Assembly (NCBI GenBank): GCA_023079485.1
Contig: CM041097.1
Location: 20,567,158-20,631,157 of the forward strand
Length of the DNA: 64,000 nucleotides
Direction of reading: 5' to 3'
Origin: Archilochus colubris
Taxonomy: Eukaryota > Chordata > Aves > Apodiformes > Trochilidae
A model generated the notes under the pieces. The model did not search any database. It was not told the origin of the DNA and saw only the letters and a program-made list of their open reading frames with translations. Position 1 is the stretch's first letter. Every line of letters starts with the position of its first letter. Made by a program: the position numbers and the translations under genes. Positions 1 to 11,498 of the stretch are shown here, piece by piece.

Positions 1-410
1 TGCCCATCCCATCTTCCCCAGGAAAAGAAGAAAAGCTAATTAAGTGGTTGTTAATGATGTGGAGAAGGCTGAGAGTGACCGTCTGGGTGAGGAAGGGCTG
101 GGGAGCCTGAAACCAAAATGTTTCAGGCTTTGTGCAGGGGAGAGGGGGGAAAAAAATAATCGATGAGACCTGCATTTTGCTGAGCAGCTGCCCCCGTGCT
201 CAGAGGTACCTGAACTTGTGTGAACTGCTCCATTTATCTCTGACCCAGAGTTAATTTTGTATATTGGCGTCTCTCAGCTTCCCACTCTGGCAGCTCTGAG
301 CTGAGCTCTTCACTTGGATTAATGTCATGGCCTCCCTGACAGGGCAGAATTTGAAGAGATTATTGTGAGCAGACGTATTCTACATACCAATGTATTTACT
401 TTTCCTGTAG
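1..410 (+). other. GRM7: GRM7 intron, 3' end (before the 7b exon)
   Basis: This is the last part of the intron between the upstream GRM7 coding exon, which lies outside the window, and the alternative exon at 411. It is non-coding. The final 20 bases (391-410) form a convincing splice acceptor: a T-rich pyrimidine run followed directly by TGTAG. No repeat or other gene was seen in it. Confidence 0.85.
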
Positions 411-481
411 ACTGCATACCACCAGTAAGAAAGAGTGTTCAAAAGTCTGTTACTTGGTACACTCTTCCACCTACTGTATAG
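411..481 (+). CDS. GRM7: GRM7 alternative exon, mGluR7b C-terminal tail (partial CDS)
   Basis: GRM7 encodes metabotropic glutamate receptor 7, a presynaptic group III receptor that couples to Gi/o and lowers transmitter release. Only the cytoplasmic tail end is here. The exon starts directly after TTTCCTGTAG; the first two bases complete a codon begun in the previous exon (A|AC, Asn). The codons then read CIPPVRKSV, QKSV and TWYTLPPTV, with TAG at 479-481. This matches the published mGluR7b tail, which ends TWYTIPPTV in mammals as I recall it; the bird has Leu for Ile. The exon itself continues to 508 and ends with AAG|GTAAGG, a strong donor. Its 98 bases are not a multiple of three, so including it replaces the 7a tail. 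The receptor body (ligand-binding domain, seven membrane helices) is encoded upstream of the window. Identification rests on the tail match and on the phase shared with exon 18364. Confidence 0.95.
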
Positions 482-508
482 CTTTTGCCTGCTTTACCTT
501 CCAAAAAG
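482..508 (+). other. GRM7: Non-coding end of the GRM7 7b exon, with splice donor
   Basis: These 27 bases lie between the 7b stop codon and the exon end. The donor is AAG|GTAAGG (GT at 509-510). Only 27 nt separate the stop from the exon junction. That is shorter than the roughly 50-55 nt that usually triggers nonsense-mediated decay, so the 7b mRNA should be stable and share the downstream 3' UTR. Confidence 0.85.
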
Positions 509-3500
509 GTAAGGAAAAATCCAGCTTCTTACTACTTTATTTTTAATTATTATTATTATGATGGTGATTTTGACATACATAAATACATGAGGAATGTGCA
601 TTAGTGCAGCTGTGTGAAAACAAGTGTCTGACCTAAAAATTGTTCACGTACCCTTTAACCCAAGCTCTGAGGGGTTTGCTCTGAGAAGGGCAGACCCAAG
701 GCTTGGGGGATTTAAATCCCTGAGCTGTGTCCCAGGGAAACCAGGGACTGCTGGTCTTCTGCTTCCCACCAGTGGAGGTGGATCCCAATAAAGCCTTTGA
801 GGACAGAGATATCTGGTAACAATTTTAAAAAGGAACAAACAAATGATCAGAAGTTAATTATGGCAATCACATCTAAGCACTAACGAAATGTTTTCTGAGT
901 CATTTCTAGCAGCTTCACCAGCAGCGTTGCCTGGCAGCATGAAAAGAATGTTAGCTAACATCTGAGCAGTCTCCTTTACTCTAAAATTATAAATGCCTCA
1001 AAGGAAAAAAAAAAAATTTGCAAAATCTTGCTTTTGAGGCTGGGTGATCCCAGTGACCTCTCCTGAACAATCTCGAGTGAACAATTTTTGAGGGCTGGCT
1101 GCTTCTGGGTGTTGTGGCTGCCTACGTGTCCTCTTGTGAGCTGGTTTGGTATTTGTGACTCCATCAGCCCAGAACTGCTGCTTTTCTAGTGAAATGAGAG
1201 GGATGGGAGAGCACGTGGCACTGGGGACAAATGACTAACTGCCTCTGGTCAATATTTCTCCTATCTGCAGCTCTGTGGGGGGCTCGGGTGGCTTTGCCCC
1301 CTCCTTTGCCCCAGGTTGCTGCAGGACTGGGCAGGGGGTGCTGGAAGAAATTGCTGTGTTCAGCCCCCAGAATCTGAGCTGAGCCCTAATAGGGGAGAAC
1401 TTGTATCAGCAAAGGTAGCAAATGTTGCTTGAATTGAGTCTTTGAGTCATAGGGGGGAAAAAAAAATGAAATAATCTCTTTGGGTGGTGTAAATTGCCAC
1501 CGCTCCAGGCTCAATTCAACTCGAGTTCTTCTGAAGTGCTCAAATTGCTTTTTATTGTACTTGAATCGTGGCCATTACCCTAACTTACACAGAGAGCCTC
1601 CTTCAGGTGTGGAGCTCTCTAGAATCATCAGGATGCTCTGGCTGACCCCGGGCAGGGTCAGGAAGGGCACTGGTGGGTGGCAGGGAGGGAAAGGTAAGGA
1701 AGGGGGGAGAGGAGAAGAGGCCACTGGAAGTGTTACTGCAAACCCAGTGTGAAAGAGCAAAGGGCAACTGTGTGAGGATGTAATTGCTAAAGGGAGGAGA
1801 TGAGAAGAGCAGGAGGGAGCCAGAGGAGATGCTACATCTCAGGAGAAATCAGGTTTTTTAAAATAAAATTCTACAAAGGTTGAACATTTACAGAATCAGG
1901 AACTCACGTGGATTTCTAAATATTTTTTCCCACACAACAGTACTGTACAATGTAAAGATCTCCATCTGCAAAGACACACAGAAAGTTTTGTCAGCCAAGT
2001 CCTGTACAAAGCAATTCAGACTCTTCAGGCAGACCTTAGAGCTTGGGCCATGCCAAGCTGTGGAAGATGCTGGAGGTTTGGGTTGGGCTCTACTCCAGGG
2101 GCTGCTTCCCTGCTCTGCCTGCTCAGCTGGACTGATGCTGTTCCTCTGGTTGCTGTGCTCTGATCTGTTCTTCTAGGAGTAAAAAGCAAAGCACAGCAGG
2201 AAGCAGGATACTGACCTGAAAGCAAAGCAAGGATCTCAGGAAAACATCAAGGGGGCTGTGACCTGCCCCTGGTTTTGCTGGGAGCACACACACTGGTGTG
2301 TGGGTATCAACCTGGTGCTTCAGCCCTTGCTTGGCTGCAGCAGTTTCCATGTGTGATGCACTGAGAGGTGCAGGTGCATTTCTAATGCTTTCCACTTGTC
2401 TCCTGGGGGTGACAAACAGGGCTGCTTTGCTGTTGAGCCTGGTGGGAACACAAGGCTGGAAAAGCTCCACTTGGTGTCTGGGTCAGGGAATGAAATTGTC
2501 CATCCCTCAAACAAGGGAAAGAGACTCCAACGTCTCCTGCAATTTATCTGTGTCCCAGCTGGCACTGCAGAAACATCTGGACCATCTTTCTCCTGGTCCC
2601 TCACCAAGCCACATGCTTAAAGCTGAGGAGGAAAAGGCAGTGCAGGGACAGAAGTGCTTGTGGTACCTGACAGACCTGGATCCCCCCCCTGGGCTTTGGG
2701 AGCCTCCCAGGGCAAGGCTGGCTGGGGGTGCCTTGGTGCAGCCCCTTCTGCTGCCTCCTGGGGTGATGCTGGGGGGATGATGATGATGATGAGGAGGAAG
2801 ATCATTCTCATTATTTATGTATCATATTCTGGGGCATCATCACTGCTGGACACTGCTGGTTCTGTTGCTGTTTGCAGTGAGATGGCCCTGCTGGCCCTGC
2901 AGCATCTCAGAGCTGTTTTAGCAAGGATGGTGGGGAAGCACTGCAGCTACTCAGCATCCTCCTCTCATTCCTCTGTCCTTCCTGCTGAACTTCAGCTGGA
3001 GCTGGGCCAGAGGCTGAGCACGTGTAAAGCCCAGTGGTCCCATCACTTTGGAGAAGAAACATCAATTGCTGTTAGCTGAGGGCCTGACCTCAGCTCTGGA
3101 GCAGCAGCACCTTTCCAGCTCTGCTCTGGGCTGCCAGGGGTTGAGGGCAGGAGGAGCAGCAGCTGCCAGACCCTTCAACTTCTCACTCCTCTGAAATTCA
3201 CCTGGGGTTCCCCCAGAGCTGCTCCTGTGCCCTGCTTTGGGCAGTGGGGACATCTCCAGGACTGACCCCATTGATCTGGAGATGCTGCTGACTGCAGCTC
3301 TGTGCAGGGACAGGACAGGGCTGACACCTCCAGCCCATGGGCAGCAGTGCCAGGGATGTGGGGTCAGGGCAGCTGCCACCCAAGGCAGGGACCCTCTGCC
3401 AGGGCTTGGGCACTGGGTGCTGCTTCCTAAAGGCCCCCAGGTGTTTCACAAACAATTTTTAGCCTGATCTGCATGCAGAGGGATTTCTGTGGTGACTGCA

Positions 3501-6500
3501 AAGCCCTGAGAGGGTTGGGGAGGTCTGTGTGGGGTCAGTGTCTGTCCTGGTCATACCTCTCCTAGACCAGAGATGCAGTTGCTGAGATGATGCCCTAATG
3601 AAGCTGCTGGGGTGGGACTCAAGATGTGGTTTCAAACTGATCTTGGTTTTATGTTGGAAGAGGTAAATAGTCCAAGTTACTCCAGTGCCAGGATTTTCCA
3701 TGCCTGTCCTCCTCCTGCTCACAGCCCCAGGGACTCTCCTGGGGTCACCCACATCCTCCAGCAGCAGATTCTCTGGGGACTGGGCAGCTCTTTGAAGGCT
3801 TTGAGTCCCCATTGTGTGATGTTCTGGAGCTCACCACTCCTTACAGTACATGCTATGGAATAATTATTCTCTGGGTTGGAGCATCAGTTTTGGTTTAAAT
3901 CTGGCCAGTTTCATCCTGAAAAAGTGCTCTGTGCTTAACCTCACTGGAAGGATTTTCTGTGCAGTGAAGACTGCCAAAAATGAGAATTTGAAGGCAAAAT
4001 TAATAAGCAAAAGACCTTGACAGGTCTTCACTGAGTCTATTTTTATTCTGGCTTGCTGAAAAACTAAACACTTATCATAAATTTCTTGTAAGCATGATAG
4101 GCTCACTTTGAGCATTGCACAGAGATCCATCAGAGATGCCTGTGCCACACCCCAATTAGCCCTAATGCATCTTTTCTGTACACTTGGACATGAGTTTGTA
4201 CAGGTAGATTTTGGTGCAGGTGTAAATGATTCTGTTGACAGTTTATTTACCTGACAATGGGATGAGTGGTGCTGGGGTGACTCCTGGTCAAGTTCACTTC
4301 CCTTTTTAACAAGTTTCTGAGATAAAGTTTGGTCTCTCTCACCCTCTCATTTGCACATTTAATTTGCAGTTTGATCCTTACCAGTTTCTCAAGGTCTCTA
4401 CCCACCCAAGTCAGTGTTTTCCTCCAGGTTCTGTGTCTCCATAGCAGCCTCCTGTTGCCCAGCAGCCAAACTGGTGCCAAAAATCAGCCTCTCCCAAAGC
4501 CATCTGGTGAGTGATACCAGGGGGCTGCAATTATTCTCCTTGCCAAGGCAAGGTTAGACATTTCATGACATTTCCAACTGTGAAGGGTGTCCCTCACAAG
4601 AAATGTATGGGTTGTAAGCCATGGCAGCACTTTATGTGGCTGAGAGCAGTATGTGCTGTTTAAATGCTCCATTTCAAGCCTCCCAGAAATAAGCCTCTTG
4701 CTGCTGTTGAATGAGAACTAAAGGTAGGGTCAGGAGAAACCAAATCTTCATCCTTTTGACTTTCTTATGCACAGCTGGACTCCAGCTACTTAGGAAATTA
4801 TAATTTTTAAAAAAATTATTATTTGGCCAGGAAATGTCCCTGGCAGAAGTCTGTGAGTGTGGCAGCACAAGGCAGTGGATGCCCCGGGAGCCTGGGCAGG
4901 CTGCAGACTCAGCACGTTCCTGCCAGAGCCTCCTCTCAATGTCTGGGGATCAGTTGCTTTCTTTTTACATCTCAGAACAGCTAGGTTTGACAATGCACTT
5001 TAATGCACTCAGCTGAGTGAGTGCTCCTTTATTAATTACTTTGCAGGCTACCTCCCACCTGCAGGACTTCCCTGAGACAAGAACCTGGGGGGCAGTGTCA
5101 GGCTTTTGAAAAACTGAAATCCTTTCTGCACCTCAGTGATCAGCTTCTGGTTTGATCTCTGAACAGTGATGGGTAAAACACCTTATTCACGCCTTCAAGT
5201 GCTTTGGATATTAAAAGCTGGGCAGTTAGATACATGTCTTTGGGACACAAATGAGTAGTAATTAGCATCTCAGTATTCCTCATTTGTTCCATTGGTTCTT
5301 TTTGACTTTTTATGTCAGCTTTTTTGCTAAGAAATGTGGAAGAAGAGTGAGCTGTTGATTTTGCAGCTCCTGTTACACTTCACAGAGCAGTCCTTAGCTT
5401 GCTTTTTTTGTCTAATAAAGTCTTAGTAGTGCTGAGCTCTCCCTCTGACTAATTTATCAGTCCTTACATCCTCTCAGGGAGAGTTTGTCAAAGTCATAAA
5501 TTGTAATAGCAATGAAAAGACAAAGGTTTTTGGCTCTCTTCTCTTCCATATATTTATAATGCCCCTCTGTCCCCAGCAGGACAAATGTCACCTTACAGCA
5601 CTGACTCCCAGGCACTCACATCCTCCCTGTGCTGATCAGATGAAGAGCTGTAGGTCAGGAAATCAGACTTCATGTCCTCACCTGGGTTTTCCTGAAGTCT
5701 CTGGAGCTGCCCCAGGCTTGGCCATTGCAGTGTCTGCAGCCAGGGTTCTGCCCAGGCAGGGGGAAGCTTTGCAGTTGTGTTTGGTGCCTTTTGGGATGGG
5801 GGCTCTTCCCATTGCCACTGATCCTGGGACTACAACAACAGCAGGAGCAGCCAGGATCCCAGCCTCAGGTGCCAAACCTGACTCTGAGCCCCCAGGAATT
5901 GCCCAAGGAATTCTCAGCCCCTCTGTGTTGTCTGGCCAGAGGATGGGAGTGGGGGGAGCTGGATAGGAAGCAGCTGGGAAAGGGATCTGGGGGAGAGCAG
6001 CCAAGAGCCTTGGAGTCAAAGCCTGAGGGAGGTTTAGGATAAACTTTGCACTGGGGTTTGGCCCCTGAGCTGGCACAGAAGCTGAATTTGAGGTTTTGCA
6101 GTGCAGGGTCTTTGCAGATGTTCTTGATCTGGTTTGCATTCGGTGGCTTTTGACAGCTAGGAAATCATTTTGCAGCCATTTCAGTTTGCCCCTGGTTCTG
6201 ACAAGCAGCTAATTGAATTTATCAAGCTATGATTGCTAACAGGTAAAGCAGCAGCCAGGGCTGCAGAGCCATCCCAGGGCAGTGCCCATGGGCTGAGCCC
6301 CAAGTGCTCCCCTCCTGGTGCAGCTCAGCCCTGGGCTGGGTGTGCAGGCAGGGCAGGAGGGAAAGGACTTCAGTGCCTGCTGGAGATGCAAGATTCTGAG
6401 AAAGGAAATGTTCCTGATGGCCTGAGAAGTGTTGTGCTTCCATGTGATGCCTGCTGGGATTCCTGTGCTTACAGACATGGCCCTGCCCAGCTCTGCCCAG

Positions 6501-6947
6501 CAGCCTGCAGGTACACAGCACGTTTTCCTGTTCATCAAAGCAAGGTAGGATTTTTCATTAAGAATTTAAAAATTAGAAATTAATAATTCTGTTCTGAGTC
6601 AGCAGCTGGGTGAGGCAGCTCTGCTGTGGGTCCTGTGCATCAGCATCACAGCAGCTGCCAGGTGCTGCAGGGAGCAAAGGACAGCCAGCAGAATTGTTTT
6701 AAGGACATCTAACATCTGGTTTGGAAGTGAGCAGCTGATGTCTGGGGTGAAATGTGTAAATGTGTGTACACAATCAGGTTAGGAGCAAAGCCTTTATTGA
6801 ATGAGTGGCTTCAGCTTTATTTCCCCCCAGGTATAGTGGGGAGCTGTGCACAGAGGTGACAGAACTGAGCACGGGTGGCAGTCAGCAGAATGTCCCCAGC
6901 AGCAGCTCCAAGGGGGAACCAGAGCTCCCTTTGGCTTCAATAAGTAT

Positions 6948-7143
6948 CTTTTTTTTCTTTTTTTTTTTTCTTTTTTTTTTCTTTTTTTTTTTTTTCCCCC
7001 TTCCCCTTTCCCTTTTCCTTTTTTCTCTTCCCCTCCCCACTCCCCTTCTTCTTCCTTTTCCCCTTCTTCTTCCTTTTCCCCTTCTTCTTCCTTTTCCTCT
7101 TCTTCTTCCTTTTCCCTTTTTCCCTTTTTCCCTTTGTTCCCTG
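6948..7143. repeat. Polypyrimidine tract with 18-bp tandem repeat
   Basis: About 195 bases are almost entirely C and T on the + strand. The left half is runs of T broken by single C. The right half has three to four copies of an 18-bp unit of the form CCCCTTCTTCTTCCTTTT, then CCCTTTTT units. The minus strand is a pure purine run. Open frames through it (poly-Phe/Ser/Pro, or Lys/Arg on the other strand) exist only because such tracts lack stop codons. Confidence 0.9.
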
Positions 7144-10100
7144 TATGTTTCTGGGGTCAGTGCTGTTTGCAGTCCCAGGGGGTACAAAGCATTTCCCCCA
7201 GCAGGCAGAGCTGGTGGCACTGGGTTAGTGGAAAGGATGTTTGTTCAAAAAGCCACTGAAAATCCAGTAAGTGAGTTCCAAAAGCTGATCATAGCAATGA
7301 GAGAGAGAGAAACTGCCAGGAAAACTGCAAATAAGCAGAATCCCAAGTGAATGAAGATCTCAGGGCAGGGTGTGGGTCCCTGCAGCTCTCTGGGTGCAGC
7401 ACGAGGAAATCTGCCCAGAGGTGGAAGAGCAAAGAGCAGAAAAGCCCCTGGGTGGCACCCAGTGACAGGGTGCTGAGGTCTGCTCAGCCAGCAGTTAGAG
7501 AAAAATGATGTTTGTCCCCAAAACTCATCTGCCCACCCAGGCCCCTGGGTCCCTGGGCTTGCACTGGTTCAGGTGTCCCTGTCTGTCCCCTCCTCTCTGG
7601 GGCTCTGGCTCAGACCTTGAGGGGTTTTGTCACTTGTGGATAGCAAAGCCTTAGAAAATTCCAGGGTAGGTGGTGGGAACTGAGAGTGCTGATGTGTGTG
7701 AGTAAAAGGAGTGTGGGGCAGAGCTGAGTGTTCATCTGTCACTGACACGGAATCATTCCCTGGAAGGAGATGGATGTGGCTCCTGTTGACACAGGCAGCA
7801 AACAGAGAGGGTATTTGTGCAGCAGGGGCCTGGGTTTGTTTGCTTGGTTTTTTGATGACAGTAAGCAGCCAAAAACAACCAAAAACCAAAACAAAACAAA
7901 AAAAAGGAACATATGAGATCAGACTTTCTTACAATGTTTTTTCCTTACTGCAAACAGGCCCCAGTTTCACACCCAGCATCATCTCTGGAAAGCATCCCAG
8001 GGTTTCTTTTCTCTTTATTGGCTTCCTGAAAAACAGCCATGTCTGAGTGAGGTATAGTGGTGCAGTAAAGAGGAGAGCATCCTCTTGTTATGAAAAGGAG
8101 AGCTTTGAATTTGGGGTGAGATTGTTGGGTTTGGGCTCTGTCTGGCAGCAAGGAACAAAGCCTGGTTTTCTTCTCTAACCTGGGTGCAACCCAAATACCT
8201 GGCTAACTACAGGTAAATGCCCAGGAAACAAAGGGAGCACACATAATAGGAAAGAAAGGTGCTGCAGGCCTGGGGGCTGCTGTTTGGCTTGGTTACCCCT
8301 CTGTAAGGCAGAGCACTGCTGCCTGGCACTGCCTCTGGTGAGATGTCTGCCCTGGCTCTTCAGTGGGAAAAGGGAGGAAAGAGGAGTTGCCATAGTTACA
8401 CCTCTTGTCAGGATGCTTGTCGTGACTGTGGAATAAGGAGCCTTCTGTGAAATCTGCACTCTTATTACTATCATCTGTTTAACATTTCCAGGTTATTTGA
8501 AATCAAGACTTTCGGAAAAAAAAAAAAAATGTAGATGTTGATTGCAGCAAAATGGTGCTGTTTAACCATGCAGCTCAGAGGGTAATTCTGTTAGGGACTG
8601 TGTTGCAGAATTATATAAGATGAACAATTTTTTTCCAGTGAATTTAGCCTCTTTGCTCTGCAGGAACATTCTTGATTTTTCTGTTAAGATGTTTGTTAGT
8701 TGCACCTCTGCAGTTCAAGGAGGGCAACTTGGAGAAAAAGAGGAGGGCAATTCCTCTCGGGTGAGGAGCTGCCCCTGCCCATGGTGTTGCCTTTGCTGCC
8801 CACTCAGTAATTCAGATTTCCCACCTGAGATGGGGTTGGGGTGGGTGTCTGTGTGTGTCCCCCTGTGCTTCCCAGGACAAACAGACCCCAGCAGCCCCCA
8901 AAGGCACAGGGGGCTGGGGGCTCAGGGGGCTGCACATCTGGCTGCAGCTGGAGATGCTGTCACTGTGCTGCTCTGAGATGATGGGACACATTATGGAGCA
9001 TGAGGAGGATGCAGTGTGAGATGTTTTCTGGTGTGTGGAGCAGAGTCTCCTGCTGGAAGGGAATCTCTGTGACCCTCGGGTGCCCACCCTGCCACTTGGA
9101 CTCTCTCACATAAGGTCCCTCTCCTTTGGGGCAGCAGGACACTGTCACCTTCCCACTGGGGGATGGCCAGATGTCCCTTTACTGCCTAAATTCCTGTTTA
9201 TGCTACATTTATCTGGCCAGCAGCAGCCCAGGGCTGGGGCTGGGAGCTGTACATGCTTCTCTGTGAGGGAACAGAGCCCACAGCTCCCAAGCCAAGTTGT
9301 TCCAGTTGTCCTAGGGGCTCACAGGGCAGCCCTGGGGATGCCAGGACACCTGGAGAGGAGAGGAGACTGTGTACATCACAGCAGAACGAAATGTGGTTTG
9401 CTAAGGCAATGCCCTGACCAAAGGATTGACATTGACACCAGTTTCCTCTGGGATTGTGCTGGCTCAGAGATGTGGAAACATCCCAGGAAGGCTTTGGTGC
9501 AAGGGGAGTGGAAGCCAAGAGTCCATCATGGGCTGGGTCCCAGTGTCCAGCAGGCTTCAGAGAAGGCAGAGTCACTGCCTGGGGGGACATGAAAACTCTC
9601 CAAAACAAACTGTCCAAAATACAGCTTTTTGTCCTGTGTTTATCAAGAGAAAGGGACCTCTCCAGAGGGAAGGATGTCCCCAGTTAAACCAGTTAGTTAC
9701 CCATGAGATGCTGAAGTGTTTACTCAGTCTTTTCTATCGTTGTGTTTCCTGGAAAGTACAAATAGAGAAATAAATTCTGACAGTGGTTGTTATGGAAATT
9801 AAGCTCGTGGGGTGTTTCTGAAGCTCAGGGAGGCTGTACTGGGTGTATCCATTTCACCCACACAGGCTGGCTCTGGTCCCTTGCTGAGCTGCTGTTCCTC
9901 CCCTGTCACCTGGCTCCCAGGTCAGGGACTTGGACACCATCCACATTCTGCAAACGTTTCCTCTCCTGGTGTCACCTTGGGTCTGGTTTTTCTGTTGGAA
10001 AATCATTGTCTGTTCCCAAAGTGTGAGGAGAATGAAGCTGGTCCTGGCTCTGTCAGAGCTTAGGTTGTGCCCTGGGAATGGGTTTGAGGCCAGGACCCAG

Positions 10101-11122
10101 CAAGGTTTGGGTCTGGCACTGCTGGCTGAGGGGAGGCTTCTGGTTTGTAGGAAAAAAACTGGAAATAAAGAGAGTAAATAGTAGAATAGGTTGTAATTCA
10201 TTAAATGGGTAAACAGAAAATACCTTTGTACTCTAACTCAGTATGAAACCCATAAATGAATTAGCTGGGGAAAAAAAAGAAGAAACGAATGTGTTGTTCC
10301 ATCCCATGTTCATGTTGTTTGGCAGCTGCACAGAATTTCAGTTTCCTTTTTGATTAAGTACAATGCTAATTGGAAAAACATTTTCAGTTCTTTGCTCTCA
10401 GAATGGATAAAGTAGCAGAGCTGTGTTTATTGAATGTGGGTGTACATAAGAAAATGATTCCTTGCATGACCACTTTATATCCATGTATTTACCTGGCTGT
10501 CACATCCAGGGATCTGCCTGGAAGAGTGTTGGGGTGTTGGCAGGACAAGGAGGGCTGAAGGGATGGGGAAAGGGGACTGGGTGTTCATCCTCAGTACCTG
10601 GGGAGGGGGAGGAATAAAACAAAGTCAAGAAGTAGAGAGGAATAATTTTCTTGTAGCTCTGACTTCAGGACTCGTTTGGGATGTTTTAGATGATCATTCA
10701 GGTCATTATTTTAATTATGTTTCATGCAAACTGTTTTTACACTTGGCTTTAACAGCTCTCAACAGAGCCTGGCTTTCCAGGTGAGATAAGCAAAGTACTA
10801 TTAATTGCTTTGTTTTAAGCAGGGGAAAATAATTTGCTACTATTTGTTATCTTTCCAGTCCACAGCATTCAAACCCAAGCATTTAAAATGTAGTTTAAAT
10901 TAGCATTTTTCTGTACTCTTGGCTCCAATTAAGGAGTCACACCAGTTGGGTTTGTTTCTTCCCTGCCACGAGCTGGTTAAGATTGGGAAGCACTTCCTGA
11001 AGACCTCGTGCACTTCCCTAGCATGGTCCTGCTTGGAGCACCCTGAGTTCAGGAGATGGGAAGGTTCATCCAGCAACTCCTGGGACCTGCCTCTCCTACC
11101 TCTCATTGGGGGTATGGATGGA

Positions 11123-11498
11123 TTCCTGCTGGATCCTCTGAACACATCCCCAGGGATCTCTGTTCCTGCTGGATCCTCTGAGCACATCCCCAGGGATCCC
11201 TCTTCCTGCTGGATCCCCTGGGCACATCCCCAGGGATCTCTGTTCCCACTGCATCCCCTGAGCACATCCCCAGGGATCTCTGTTCCCACTGCATCCCCCG
11301 GGCACATCCCCAGGGATCTCTGTTCCCACTGCATCCGCCGGGCACATCCCCAGGGGTCACTGTTCCCACTGGATCCCCTGGACACATCACCAGGGATCTC
11401 TGTTCCCACTGGATCCCCTGAGCACATCCCCAGGGAGCTCTGTTCCCACTGGATCCCCTGAGCACATCCCCAGGGAGCTCTGTTCCCACTGGATCCCA
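11123..11498. repeat. 40-bp minisatellite, 9.4 copies
   Basis: A unit of exactly 40 bp repeats nine full times plus a 16-base partial copy, with no insertions or deletions. Each copy contains TTCC(T/C)(G/A)CT, GGATCC, then CACATC(C/A)CCAGGG. Copies differ only by substitutions, mostly at the same few positions. Because 40 is not a multiple of three, the array is read in rotating frames. It lies in the large GRM7 intron. Long open frames across it, including one of 209 codons on the minus strand, are products of the repeat. Confidence 0.95.

Noticed and set aside
11123..11498. CRISPR-like array
   Set aside because: Units are contiguous without unique spacers, in vertebrate DNA. This is a minisatellite.
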